DNA of 64,000 nucleotides from Verrucomicrobiales bacterium (lineage in GTDB: Bacteria; Verrucomicrobiota; Verrucomicrobiia; Verrucomicrobiales; SLCJ01), in the NCBI GenBank assembly GCA_024636835.1, contig JAGXGH010000085.1, forward strand, positions 1-64,000, given 5' to 3'. Numbering within the stretch: position 1 is the first letter of the stretch; each line of letters starts with the position of its first letter. A model generated the notes under the pieces. That model ran no database searches. It had not been told where the DNA came from and worked only from the letters and a program-made list of their open reading frames with translations. Shown here piece by piece: positions 33,543-42,417 of this stretch. A program made the translations under genes and the position numbers.

Positions 33543-36527
33543 ATGATCCTGCCATCCTCCATCACCCGCCACCTGCTCCGCGTCATTGCGTTGATACTTG
33601 CCTCGTCCGGACTGCAGGCCGCTGAAACGTCGCCCCGCCGCACCCTCAATCTCAATCCTGACTGGCGGTTTATCCGCGATGATGTTCCAGCCGCCACCAA
33701 ACCGGATTTCGACGCATCTTCGTGGCAGGTGGTGAGTTGCCCTCACACCTGGAACGACATCGACACCTTCGATGATTTCGGCACCGGCGGTCACGTCGGG
33801 GAATCCAAACTCTGGACCGGAGTCGCCTGGTATCGCAAGGAATTCAGCCTACCGGCCAGTGACAAGGGAAAGCGGGTTTTCATCGAGTTCGAAGGCGTTC
33901 GCCAGATCGCCGAGGTCTATCTGAACGGCGTGCGCCTCGGGGAAAACAAGACCGGGTTCATCCCATTCGGATTTGACCTCACATCCCATTTCAGATTCGG
34001 GGCACCCAATGTGCTAGTGGTCCGTGCCGACAACCGCTTCGCCAATCATTTCAAAGGCGTCACCCCGTGGCATCATCCGAACTGGCACCCGCCCCATGGC
34101 GGCATCTATCGAAACGTCCGCCTGCACGTCACCGATCCGCTTCATGTCACCCTGCCGCTCTATGCCAACCTCCAGACCGAAGGCATTTACGCGCGCACCG
34201 AGTCGCTCACGAAGGAGCTCGCACGCGTCACGATCAGTGCCGAGATTGAGAATTCCAGCGCCGAGGATAGTGACGGCATGGTCGAATTCTCCATCATCGA
34301 CCGCGATGGCAAGGTGGTCGGCAGCACCAAGAGCCGTGCCGGTATCACCGCGGGTGACCGACGGAAAATCACGGCCACCGTCGATATCGCGGCCCCTCAT
34401 TTGTGGGAACCCGGCTATCCTTACGTCTATCAGGTCCGTGTCGCCGTCAGCTCTGGCGATTCCTTGCGGGATGTGGCCACCACCGCCTTTGGCATTCGGA
34501 ATTTCCGCTTCGATGTCGCCACCGGTTTCTGGATGAACGGGCATCCCCTCAAGCTGCACGGCTGGGGCCAAAAACCCACCCAGGGATGGGCCGGCCTCGG
34601 TGCCGCACTACCCGACTGGCTCCAGGATTTCACGATGCGCATGATGAAGGATGCCGGAGGCAATCTCATCCGCTGGGGACACAGCGCGGGCTCGGGCTCA
34701 GCCGTCGCCATGGGCGACAAGTATGGTTTTGTCACCCTCATGCCCGGCGTCGACGGCGAGCGCGATTGCACTGGCGAAGCCTGGGAGATCCGGAAAAACG
34801 CTTTCCGAGACATGATCATCTACTTCCGGAACCATCCTTCGATCTGCGTTTGGGAAGGCGGAAACTACAACATCAGCCCGGCACACACCAAGGAACTCCG
34901 CGACATCACTCGGCAGTGGGATCCTGATGGCCGCCGCTACTTCGGCTTCCGCATGGCCACTCCAGGCATGCTGCCTTACATCGATCTGGAGCTTGGCACC
35001 GTCGGACGCACCCGCGCCCTGCCATCACTTCCCGTGGTCGAAACGGAATACGATCGTACCGAGACACCACGCCGCGTCTGGGACGAGTTTTCCCCACCCG
35101 ATTTCGGACACCTCGGGAAACGCGAGAAGGAGAACACCTACAATCTCGACTCCGAAGGATTCGCCCTCAAAGCCATCAAGGAGTGGTGGGAGCTCTTCGG
35201 TTCCAAACCCGAACATTCGGGCGGTGCCAACTGGATTTTCTCCGACGGTACCCACGGCAGCCGCCAGGTCACCGACGTGGCCCGCGCCACCGGCGAAGTG
35301 GATGCCGTGCGACTACCCAAGGAGGCCTACTGGGCACTGCGCGCCACCTGGTTGGACGAACCGGTCGTGCACTTGATAGGGCACTGGTCCTATCCCCGCG
35401 GAACGGTCAAACCCATGTATGCCGTCGCCCGCGCCGATGCCGCCGAGTTGTTTGTGAACGGCAAGAGTATGGGCAAGGGCAAACGCAGCCTGGACACCTT
35501 GTTCACCTGGGAAAATGTGGCCTATCAACCCGGGGAAATCCGCGTCGTCGCCTATCGGAACGGCCGGGAGATCGCCAGCCAAAGCAAGCAATCGGCCGGC
35601 GAGCCTGCCGCTCTCAAGCTCACCCCGATCACCGCTCCCGGCGGGTGGCGCGCCGATGGCTCGGATGTGGCTCTCATCGACGTGGAAGTGGTGGATGCCA
35701 AAGGCCGCCGCTGCCCGACCGACCAAGGCCGCGTGGATTTCAAGATCTCGGGCCCCGGCATCTGGCGCGGCAGCTATAACAGCGGGAAGGAAAACAGCAC
35801 CAACCACCTGTTCTTCGATACGGAATGCGGCATCAATCGTGCCAGTGTCCGCTCCACCCTGGAAGCAGGAGAGGTAACCATCACCGCCCGTCGCGATGGC
35901 ATTAAATCCACGACTCTGAAACTGACGTCCTCCCCGATCACTCTCCAAGAAGGCCTCAGCGAGCAAGCTCCGGCGGTCTATGACGTCACTCTCCCGCCCA
36001 GACCCGACATCGATGGCAGCGCGCTCGCCGCACTTGCGGTATCGAGGGCGGCACCCACCGTCAGGGAAGTTCCCCAAATTGCGAGCGACCGCATGTTCTC
36101 CACTTTCGCCTACACTGGCAACGGAGCAGGTGGCGTTGAGGACATCCCGAAGGTCAATGCCTTGGCCTACTCCGACGACGCGCTGCTCTACCTCAAGAAG
36201 ATTCCGAAGTCGCTTGCTGGTGCCCGGATCATCCGCACCGCCAATGGCGACCGCAATTACTGGGCGAACGACTACATTGTGGCAACGGCCGCCCGCGACC
36301 TCGACCTCTATGTCGCCCATGACTCGAAGGCACCGCTTCCCAAGTGGTTGAAATCCTATCGCAAGACCGGCGATCGAGTCGTCGTGAATGGGAGAACTCT
36401 TCGACTATTTGTGAAACGTCTCAAGAAAGACCAAAGCCTGCGGATCCCCGGTAATGTGGACCAAGGCCAAAAAGCTGGATCAGCGCTCAATCTGATTCTA
36501 TTCTCAAAGGCCGTGACCTCACTCTGA
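33543..36527 (+). CDS. Secreted GH2-family glycosidase
   Basis: A 994-residue exported enzyme with a signal peptide ending SSGLQA|AET. Residues about 35-210 are the GH2 sugar-binding sandwich (LNLNPDWRFIRDDV, GVAWYRKEFSLP, WHHPNWHPPHGGIYRNVRLH), about 215-325 the immunoglobulin-like domain, about 325-600 the TIM barrel, then a DUF4982-like beta domain (PMYAVARADAAELFVNGKSMG) and further C-terminal beta domains. The barrel segment that normally ends in Asn-Glu reads HPSICVWEGGNYNIS, so the usual acid/base Glu is not in place. PVVETEYDRTE is a candidate nucleophile region. The gene looks richer in G/C-ending codons than its neighbours. It follows a sulfatase remnant directly, suggesting a former polysaccharide-degradation cluster. 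Substrate unknown. Confidence 0.85.
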   Translation: MILPSSITRHLLRVIALILASSGLQAAETSPRRTLNLNPDWRFIRDDVPAATKPDFDASSWQVVSCPHTWNDIDTFDDFGTGGHVGESKLWTGVAWYRKEFSLPASDKGKRVFIEFEGVRQIAEVYLNGVRLGENKTGFIPFGFDLTSHFRFGAPNVLVVRADNRFANHFKGVTPWHHPNWHPPHGGIYRNVRLHVTDPLHVTLPLYANLQTEGIYARTESLTKELARVTISAEIENSSAEDSDGMVEFSIIDRDGKVVGSTKSRAGITAGDRRKITATVDIAAPHLWEPGYPYVYQVRVAVSSGDSLRDVATTAFGIRNFRFDVATGFWMNGHPLKLHGWGQKPTQGWAGLGAALPDWLQDFTMRMMKDAGGNLIRWGHSAGSGSAVAMGDKYGFVTLMPGVDGERDCTGEAWEIRKNAFRDMIIYFRNHPSICVWEGGNYNISPAHTKELRDITRQWDPDGRRYFGFRMATPGMLPYIDLELGTVGRTRALPSLPVVETEYDRTETPRRVWDEFSPPDFGHLGKREKENTYNLDSEGFALKAIKEWWELFGSKPEHSGGANWIFSDGTHGSRQVTDVARATGEVDAVRLPKEAYWALRATWLDEPVVHLIGHWSYPRGTVKPMYAVARADAAELFVNGKSMGKGKRSLDTLFTWENVAYQPGEIRVVAYRNGREIASQSKQSAGEPAALKLTPITAPGGWRADGSDVALIDVEVVDAKGRRCPTDQGRVDFKISGPGIWRGSYNSGKENSTNHLFFDTECGINRASVRSTLEAGEVTITARRDGIKSTTLKLTSSPITLQEGLSEQAPAVYDVTLPPRPDIDGSALAALAVSRAAPTVREVPQIASDRMFSTFAYTGNGAGGVEDIPKVNALAYSDDALLYLKKIPKSLAGARIIRTANGDRNYWANDYIVATAARDLDLYVAHDSKAPLPKWLKSYRKTGDRVVVNGRTLRLFVKRLKKDQSLRIPGNVDQGQKAGSALNLILFSKAVTSL

Positions 36528-36894
36528 CGAATACCAACGAATACCGCTCCGGTAGCTAAGCCCCTATCTTCCCAAAGAATTAGAGCAAGAATTCAAAGAA
36601 TTAGAAAAGAATTAGGACATTCATAGATTGAGGTTGACGAGCTTAGGTTTCATGTGTTCATGTGAGCACTGCGGCAGTGGCGAGGTCTTCAATAGTTCCA
36701 GAAAGCGGTGCAGGTGTGTTCCATTGCATTTGACTACGCTCCTCTCCGTCTATGCAGAGTCCGGTCTCCTCCTCCGGAGACCGATGTGAGTATTGCCGAA
36801 AATTCGGCATGGCGTTGGTCGTTGTGTTAGGCGCTCCTGGTTATGTGGGGTAGATCCCTACAACAGCAAGGATTACAGCCATTGAAAACAGTGG
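36528..36894. other. Gene-free stretch with two hairpins downstream of the GH2 gene
   Basis: No coding sequence seen. Two perfect inverted repeats lie here: CGGTCTCC-TCCTCC-GGAGACCG (36762-36783, 8-bp stem) and GCCGAA-AA-TTCGGC (36795-36808, 6-bp stem). The first could be a terminator for the GH2 gene, although it is about 235 bases past the stop and lacks a T-run. Confidence 0.45.
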
Positions 36895-37205
36895 GTGCGC
36901 AATAGACTCGAACAACTCGCCGGCATCTTCGCGGTGGAGGGTTATGGTTCGCTATTTCAGCGGATAGCGGGGAGGCGTGGTCGCTTGGCGGAGATGGCGA
37001 AAAGGGCTGGAAGAAAGTGGTTTTGTCGAGGGAGTGGTGCGAGCGCGTTCTACGCGACCGAACCGCCTGGTAAGCAACAAGCAGAGCTTACCGGATAAGC
37101 TGGAGAAGGTTGCCTTGGGCTAGAAGCTAGAAGAGGTAAAGGCAGGGAAGAATCATGCCCTTTTGGAGGCGATTTGGGCGAGATTGGAGGGTTTACGGGG
37201 AAGTG
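36895..37205 (+). pseudogene. Possible remnant of a GbsR/MarR-type regulator
   Basis: One frame reads EQLAGIFAVEGYGSLFQRIA followed by LAEMAKRAGRKW; a second frame then reads LEESGFVEGVVRARSTRPNR with LVSNKQSLPDKLEKVALG up to a stop, and more Lys/Glu-rich sequence with further stops follows. The order 'FxxxGxxxxxxRIAGR ... LAEMA ... LEESGFVE' is reminiscent of the winged-helix GbsR/MarR group. The frameshift and stops indicate a dead gene. The family match is from memory of the pattern only. Confidence 0.3.
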
Positions 37206-37310
37206 GGTGAATATGCAGCGGGGGGAGTGGCTCTTTTGAGGGCAGCGAGGGTGATTATCGAGGGAATTGGCTTTCAGTCTGAAGGGTAAGCCTTGATCAT
37301 CCAGTAAAGA

Positions 37311-37454
37311 TTATTGGGTGTCCTTGTGGTATTTTGTGGTGTGTGGTGATCCGCCTTCGTTGTGTTTGGCGATTCTCGCGCGGAGGTCCGATGTGCAGCC
37401 GATGTAGGTTTGAGCGTGATCGCTCAGGCTGCGTAGCAGGTAGACGTAGTGCAT
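37311..37454 (-). pseudogene. Truncated GIY-YIG endonuclease-like gene
   Basis: A 47-codon frame beginning MHYVYLLRSLSDHAQTYIGC and continuing TSDLRARIAKHNEGG, then SPHTTKY. This is the N-terminal half of the small stand-alone GIY-YIG (UPF0213) family: the Tyr pair, YIG and the conserved Arg are present. Family members have about 80-95 residues with a PWxLVxY segment and a catalytic Glu after HTxKY; here the frame ends HKDTQ and stops, so those are missing. Likely an inactive remnant. It lies downstream of the tmRNA gene on the same strand, separated by three hairpins. Confidence 0.65.
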
Positions 37455-37512
37455 GGGTAATGGCGGGGGTGAGGTGAATGCCCGCCGTCGCTGCTGCGGA
37501 GCTATGGCGCGC

Positions 37513-37580
37513 AGCCTTCGGCAAGGCTACGTCCGTCAGCCAGACAAGCTGGCTTGCCAGCCGAAGCCTTGGCGAAGGCT
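37513..37580. repeat. Cluster of three short palindromes at the tmRNA 3' end
   Basis: Three hairpins follow one another: AGCCTT-CGGC-AAGGCT (37513-37528), GCTGGC-TT-GCCAGC (37548-37561) and AGCCTT-GGCG-AAGGCT (37565-37580). The first and third have identical stems. The last touches the tmRNA CCA end. They may be terminators or a small palindromic repeat set associated with the GIY-YIG gene. Confidence 0.6.
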
Positions 37581-37935
37581 GGTGGAGGCGAGGGGAGTCG
37601 AACCCCTGTCCTGATGGCTTTCCAAGTGAGCGTCTACATGCATAGCCAATCGGGAAGTTTAAGACCTGGTTAGCCGATTGGCGATTCACTGGGTCCGATC
37701 ACTCATTGTGTCTCATTCCTCGACCGGAGTGCACGGCGTTGGAACCAGCCTGTTGATTTGTCGTCTGACCGCTTAACAGGCGTAGGCGGTCAGACGTAGG
37801 CTGTCAATTAAGCAGCCAATGCGTATTCGTTAGAATCTGCAATTAGTTTTTTGAACGGCTTTTTTACGAGGCCAACCGATCAACCTCGACATGCGACCCA
37901 CTCATCTAGCAATCAGTCGAAGCCAGAACGCCCCC
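37580..37935 (-). ncRNA. ssrA: tmRNA (one-piece)
   Basis: A 356-base RNA gene. Its 5' end GGGGGCG (37935-37929) pairs with CGCCTCC before the encoded 3' ACCA (3' end 37580), forming the tRNA-like acceptor stem with one G-U pair. The 3' part has the T-arm sequence GGGGTTCGACTCCCC and the 5' part the expected TTCTGGCTTCGACTGA. An internal short frame reads Ala-Asp-Ser-Asn-Glu-Tyr-Ala-Leu-Ala-Ala-stop (GCAGATTCTAAC...GCTGCTTAA), the proteolysis tag ending in LAA-like ALAA. It rescues ribosomes stalled on broken mRNAs and tags the products for degradation. Confidence 0.95.
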
Positions 37936-37985
37936 ACGTATGCCTTATGAGCAAGAAACTCATAATACCACGTATAATGGAAAAA

Positions 37986-38486
37986 TCAAGGATCGTCGGT
38001 GGTTTCGACGATCGTTGGTTCGTCGGCGATTTTGCGAGCTTCGAGGATGACGATATCTTCGCTGTTTGGAGGCATCCTCGTGATACGCAATTTTTGCGGG
38101 GTGAGGAGAACTTGTCTGAGGCTTCCACCTTCTGTGGACGATGCGAGCATGCCTTCTACGGTTCGCACTTGGCTCTTTTCGTCGGTGAGGATGATGCGAG
38201 TGCCGGATTGGTAGACGGGGTAGTAGATGCGTTCGAGAGGCGCTTCTACCCGGGCGAGTCCGATGCGGCTACCGTCAGAGAACACCAAATAGTCAAAGGG
38301 TTCGACGGGTGTGGAAACAACTTTGCCGTTCGAGACCCGCCACATGGACTCGACACGATAGATGCCGAGCGCTTGAAGCGGGATAGCGACACGCAGTGGC
38401 ATGACGACATCTTTGTTCTCTTGCGCTTGAGCAGGGAGAGGAAGGAGTGCGAGCAGTGCAATGAGAGCTATGCCGGAACGTAACAC
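37986..38486 (-). CDS. Exported protein of unknown function
   Basis: A 166-residue protein with a clear signal peptide (MLRSGIALIALLALLPLPAQAQ). The mature part has beta character (ALGIYRVESMWRVSNGKVV, PLERIYYPVYQSGTRIILTD) and a polar tail. No family recognised. It is the most distal gene of the pilus-like locus, 49 bases after the small pilin-like gene, so it may belong to the same envelope system. Confidence 0.6.
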   Translation of the reverse strand: MLRSGIALIALLALLPLPAQAQENKDVVMPLRVAIPLQALGIYRVESMWRVSNGKVVSTPVEPFDYLVFSDGSRIGLARVEAPLERIYYPVYQSGTRIILTDEKSQVRTVEGMLASSTEGGSLRQVLLTPQKLRITRMPPNSEDIVILEARKIADEPTIVETTDDP

Positions 38487-38535
38487 GTGTTGAGGATAGC
38501 AGAGCTTGGGACAGGTGGGAACAGTGAACTGTTGA

Positions 38536-38958
38536 CTATTTCATGCCGACATCCCAGAGAGAATCCGAAGTGCTGCCGGATGGGTCGTAGGGGGCGTCTT
38601 CCGTGCCGACGACGGGTGGCGACTTGGTGACGCAAATGTCTTTTAGTGATCCATCGAGAGCTTCTACCTTGGGGATAGTGGTTAGGTCATTCGGAAGGTA
38701 GGGGACAAGATCCTCGCCTTCGAGATCTGTGACTGCGGTGGTGGGATGATCAGCGAGGTAGGCTTTCTGCGCAATGTAGACAGCGCGTAGCGACTCAGAG
38801 GCGGTTTGGGCTTTTTTCCAATCGTTGAGTCCCATGCTGTAATTCACACCGAGACCGATGAGGGTGAGAAGAATGAGGATGACGACTGTCATTTCGATGA
38901 GGGTGAAGCCAATGCGGCGGTGCTGCTTGAAAGCTTGCGGATGATGGGGGATTTTCAT
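38536..38958 (-). CDS. Type IV pilin-like/pseudopilin protein
   Basis: A 140-residue protein from the ATG at 38958; a longer frame upstream adds only an Arg-rich stretch and overlaps the neighbour. It has the class III signal RRIG|FTLIEMTVVILILLTLIG: basic leader, Gly-Phe cleavage site, Glu5 and a hydrophobic helix. The rest is a small globular head with one Cys (KDICVTK). Processing by the prepilin peptidase at 57437 is expected. It follows the pilC gene and a single-membrane-segment protein in the locus. Probably a minor pilin rather than the main subunit, because the pilin at 48256 is better placed for that. Confidence 0.8.
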   Translation of the reverse strand: MKIPHHPQAFKQHRRIGFTLIEMTVVILILLTLIGLGVNYSMGLNDWKKAQTASESLRAVYIAQKAYLADHPTTAVTDLEGEDLVPYLPNDLTTIPKVEALDGSLKDICVTKSPPVVGTEDAPYDPSGSTSDSLWDVGMK

Positions 38959-38972
38959 AGTGCTGCGTGGGC

Positions 38973-39473
38973 TTAGTTTTGGGTTCCGGATTCGCGGATG
39001 GTTTCTGTGGCTCCGGAGTCGCCGCCGCCGCCGAAGAATCCTTGCCAAGTATCGATAGCAGCATCTTTGAATTTTTCGCCAATGGGAACAACGAACTCGT
39101 GGAAGTATTCGATCAGGATATTTGGGAAGAAAATAACAACAGTGAACACGAATGCGGCGCCTAGTATGGAACCGAGTAGGTTGATCGTGAAGCTCTTGCC
39201 GCTAGGGTTTGAGAAGTAGCGAGCGGCCAGCCGCGAGCGGTGTTGCACACGGGTGGTGAAGGTTTGACTGTCTTTTTTGAGTGCGGAGAGAATGGAGTCG
39301 ACTTCCTGTTGTCTACGCACGACCATTTGGTAGCGGTAGCGATTGTTGAGCGTTTGTGGAAGTTCGAGGAGTTTGATGCCTTTGGGTACGACGGGCGGTT
39401 CACGAACGGTCATGATTAATGTCTCGTTCACGAAGGTGTTCTGTAGCCAGCGATCTAACTTCGTTTGTTGCAT
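38973..39473 (-). CDS. Single-pass membrane protein of the pilus locus, unknown function
   Basis: A 166-residue protein: about 95 mostly polar residues first (KLDRWLQNTFVNETLIMTV, NNRYRYQMVVRRQQEVDSIL), then one membrane segment (about 98-122, INLLGSILGAAFVFTVVIFF) and a C-terminal tail rich in Gly and Asp. No family recognised. It sits between pilC (30 bases) and the pilin-like gene (14 bases), so a part in pilus or secretion assembly at the inner membrane is likely. Confidence 0.6.
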   Translation of the reverse strand: MQQTKLDRWLQNTFVNETLIMTVREPPVVPKGIKLLELPQTLNNRYRYQMVVRRQQEVDSILSALKKDSQTFTTRVQHRSRLAARYFSNPSGKSFTINLLGSILGAAFVFTVVIFFPNILIEYFHEFVVPIGEKFKDAAIDTWQGFFGGGGDSGATETIRESGTQN

Positions 39474-39503
39474 TTGTGTGTGGCGACTGTTGGTCGTGGG
39501 GGA

Positions 39504-40685
39504 TTAAATGCCGGCCTTCATCATTTTCGGTCCCATCATGAAGATTGGCATAAATGTACCAATGAATACGGTAGCGATAAGAACAACGGCCACGATCATG
39601 ACAATGAATCCAAGGGTTTCGGTAAAGTCTTCAGTAGCTGCGCGGGTATCTTCCTCATACATCTCGGCAAGCATTTTAAGCTGGGTGTCGATAGACGCGG
39701 AACGCTCACCAATGAACAGCATGTGACCAACTTGAGGGTCGCAGGAGGTGTATTTGCGGAAGGCTTCCGAAACGGGTAAACCGGTCTCTTGGTATTTCTC
39801 TGCGGCAATGAGTAATTCATCGTGCATGGGTGTGCCTTTGACGCTCTTCGCTGCGGTGCTGATGGATTTAGCGAGGTTGATGCCATTCGAATGCAGCATG
39901 TGCATGGTTCCTAGAAAGGTCATCTGACGCAGTCCCATGATCAGTCCCCGAAGGAGTCGCCATTTCGACATTGCCAAGGTGGTGATGAGGTTGCGCAACT
40001 TGTTGGAGAAAACGATGGCGAGCACCATGACAATAATACCAAGAACGAAGTAAGGCCACACGGCTTGGGTGAAGTGACTCATGTGGAAGATGAGACGGGT
40101 GAATGCATCGGGATCTTGTTTCGCACCTTTGAGCATTCCTTCCACTTGTGGCACGATTTTTATCTGCGACATGATGAAGGCGAAGAGAAGAATTCCGATG
40201 ACACCGATAGGGACAGCGACGGCTTTACGCACCTTGACCTTGAATTCACGTGCGGTCTTGATGCGATGGGCAATAGCGGCAAAGGCTTCGTGGAGTTGGC
40301 CGGAGTCGGTACCAGCTTGGATCAGACCGATGGTGGTGTCGTCGAATAATTCGGTCTTTCGGAAGGCTTCATGTATGGGGATACCGGCGGCGATGTTGGT
40401 TTGGATAGAGAGGATTTTATCTGCCAATCCACGGTTGGTGACGCCGTGTGCGTAGTATTTGATTGCGTCGCCAGTGTTGATCTGCGAGCGCAGCATGGAT
40501 CCCATGCCTCGGTAGAATTTGATTTGCTCCTTCTCGTTGAACTTGATGGTCTTTTCGTTCGAGATGAAGGATTTCTTCTTTGGCTTGTCCTGCGCTTTTT
40601 TGATACTGCCAACAGCTGGCGGAGCAATGCGTGATGCTGTTGCTGAACCATCGGAGTTAGGCTGGACTTGATCGAGAGGAGGCAT
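39504..40685 (-). CDS. pilC: Inner-membrane platform protein PilC/GspF family
   Basis: A 393-residue protein. After a Lys-rich leader (about 1-45) come two T2SSF domains (about 50-175 and 255-375), each with the GspF wording: FYRGMGSMLRSQINTGDAIK and IPIHEAFRKTELFDDTTIGL in the first, AKSISTAAKSVKGTPMHDEL and GLPVSEAFRK in the second. Three membrane segments are seen (about 160-180, 205-230, 365-390). It is the platform on which the PilB ATPase acts. It directly follows the pilB gene (40-base gap). Confidence 0.88.
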   Translation of the reverse strand: MPPLDQVQPNSDGSATASRIAPPAVGSIKKAQDKPKKKSFISNEKTIKFNEKEQIKFYRGMGSMLRSQINTGDAIKYYAHGVTNRGLADKILSIQTNIAAGIPIHEAFRKTELFDDTTIGLIQAGTDSGQLHEAFAAIAHRIKTAREFKVKVRKAVAVPIGVIGILLFAFIMSQIKIVPQVEGMLKGAKQDPDAFTRLIFHMSHFTQAVWPYFVLGIIVMVLAIVFSNKLRNLITTLAMSKWRLLRGLIMGLRQMTFLGTMHMLHSNGINLAKSISTAAKSVKGTPMHDELLIAAEKYQETGLPVSEAFRKYTSCDPQVGHMLFIGERSASIDTQLKMLAEMYEEDTRAATEDFTETLGFIVMIVAVVLIATVFIGTFMPIFMMGPKMMKAGI

Positions 40686-40725
40686 GACTTCTTGAAGTAG
40701 GGGGGTGGGATATCAAAGGTGTGAA

Positions 40726-42417
40726 TTAGTCATCGTAGGTCATATCGATGACCTTGGCGAGTGCACGAAGATCGGTTTTGCCTTCTGCGAGGAGGCGCAG
40801 ACCGCTTTTACGAAGAGAGGGGAGACGTCCGTCTTCTTGGATTCGTTGTTCGAGTTCGTATGGGCTGAGTGTGCCCTTGGAGAGTTCGTCGGATACGGAC
40901 GGACTGATAGGAATGATTTCCAGGATTGCGGTTCGTCCTTTGTAGCCGGTGCTATTGCATTCCGAGCATCCATTTGGAGCGCGCTCGTAAACTTCGCGAT
41001 CAGCCCATTCTTCTCCAAGGTTAAAGATGCGCCTGTCTTCGGCGATGATGCCTGATAGCTTCACTTTACAGTTGGTGCAGAGTTGTTTGCAGAGACGTTG
41101 AGCGCACGCGGCTTTGAGGGTTTGAGCGATTTTCCACCGCTCCATGCCCAGTTGTTCGAAACGTTCAATGATCTGGCTCGCCCGGGGGGTGTGGACGGTA
41201 GTGAGAACCTTGTGACCGGTAATGGCAGCTTCGATGGCGAGTTCTGCGGATTCGGTGTCCCGCACCTCACCCATGAGGATGATATCGGGGTCACTTCGCA
41301 TGAACGAACTGATCATGGGTTTGAATTCTTTGGCGCTCTTCAGGTCGCAGTGAGTGACGCCAGCGATCTCGTCCTCCACGGGGTTTTCCAGTGTGAGGAT
41401 ATTGACTTCAGGCTCGTTGAGCTCGCGAAGCATCGCATTCAAGGTGGTGGATTTACCGGACCCTGTGGGGCCGGACATGACGATGATACCTGCGGGAACG
41501 CACATGACGCGGCGAAGTTCGAAGAGCGTTTCCGCATCGAAAGCCATGTTTCCTTTGCCTAGGGTGACACTGAGGTTTCCTTTGTCGAGCAAACGCATCG
41601 TCACGTGATAACCACGGTAGGTGCGGTGGCGCTCGTAGCGGATGTCAATACTGCGATGGAGGTAGGAGAGGGAAAATCGTCCAGAGATACCGACGCTGGT
41701 TGAGCGCTTCTCGGTGGCGAGTTTCATCAGGTTCATCAAGAAGGCGTCGACACGGTCGCGCAGCTTCATGGGCAGTGTGGTTTTCACACCGAGGTCGCCA
41801 TCGAGACGGTAACTGTAGTAGAATGATTCCTTTTCGACTTTGATGTGGACGTCGGAAACCCCGCGCTGAACGGCAGTGGCAAGCATGGTGGCTATGAGTT
41901 GTGCAATGGGCTCATCGTATTTTTTGAGAACGTCAAAGTCTTGAATGACCTCATCAGTCTCTTCGACTTCGATGGATTCCAGCTCGGACTTTCCGGGGCC
42001 AGTGGTGCTGGTGATGCTTTCGATGACCTTGGTGATCTCCGACGCCATCGTAACGACGGGGCATATTTCCAGTTCCGGATAGAGGAGGCTGAGATAATCG
42101 TCCGGGAGTGAGTTCCAAGGGTCGGCGACGGCGACGAGTAAGGTGTCTCCCTCACGAACGAGTGGCACGAACATACCTCGGGTGAGCACTTTAGTGTCGC
42201 AGTCGGCGATAAGTGCTCCATCGGTGAGGCCGCCGATTTTTGGAAGGAAGGGCAGGTCGCGGATGGTGGCGATGCATGCCATCAGTGTGGGGCGGGTGAC
42301 CTTTGAAGTGACTTGATCGTGCCCGATATTTGCCAACGCGGGTTCGTGTTCGCTCAATTTGGCGAGGATGCGTTCGCTGATACCTTCGTTGAAGGTGATG
42401 CTATCGATTTCGATCAT
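40726..42417 (-). CDS. pilB: Pilus/secretion assembly ATPase PilB/GspE family
   Basis: A 563-residue protein from ATG 42417, which overlaps the upstream gene stop as ATGA. An N-terminal MshEN-like domain precedes a linker and the ATPase core with Walker A GPTGSGKSTT, Asp box TLENPVEDEIAG, Walker B ILMGEVRDTESAELAIEAA and His box TTVHTPRA. The tetracysteine zinc motif of assembly ATPases is present (CKQLCTNC and CSECNSTGYKGR). It powers pilin polymerisation at the inner membrane. A second, separate assembly ATPase is encoded at 60540. Confidence 0.9.
   Translation of the reverse strand: MIEIDSITFNEGISERILAKLSEHEPALANIGHDQVTSKVTRPTLMACIATIRDLPFLPKIGGLTDGALIADCDTKVLTRGMFVPLVREGDTLLVAVADPWNSLPDDYLSLLYPELEICPVVTMASEITKVIESITSTTGPGKSELESIEVEETDEVIQDFDVLKKYDEPIAQLIATMLATAVQRGVSDVHIKVEKESFYYSYRLDGDLGVKTTLPMKLRDRVDAFLMNLMKLATEKRSTSVGISGRFSLSYLHRSIDIRYERHRTYRGYHVTMRLLDKGNLSVTLGKGNMAFDAETLFELRRVMCVPAGIIVMSGPTGSGKSTTLNAMLRELNEPEVNILTLENPVEDEIAGVTHCDLKSAKEFKPMISSFMRSDPDIILMGEVRDTESAELAIEAAITGHKVLTTVHTPRASQIIERFEQLGMERWKIAQTLKAACAQRLCKQLCTNCKVKLSGIIAEDRRIFNLGEEWADREVYERAPNGCSECNSTGYKGRTAILEIIPISPSVSDELSKGTLSPYELEQRIQEDGRLPSLRKSGLRLLAEGKTDLRALAKVIDMTYDD

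Noticed and set aside
35313-36320. Minus-strand open frame of 335 codons opposite the GH2 gene
   Set aside because: The GH2 frame has family motifs throughout. High G/C at third positions leaves long open antisense frames by chance.
37297-37689. 130-codon minus frame overlapping the tmRNA 3' part
   Set aside because: It runs through the tmRNA T-arm and the hairpin cluster. The GIY-YIG piece lies in another frame (37454-37311).
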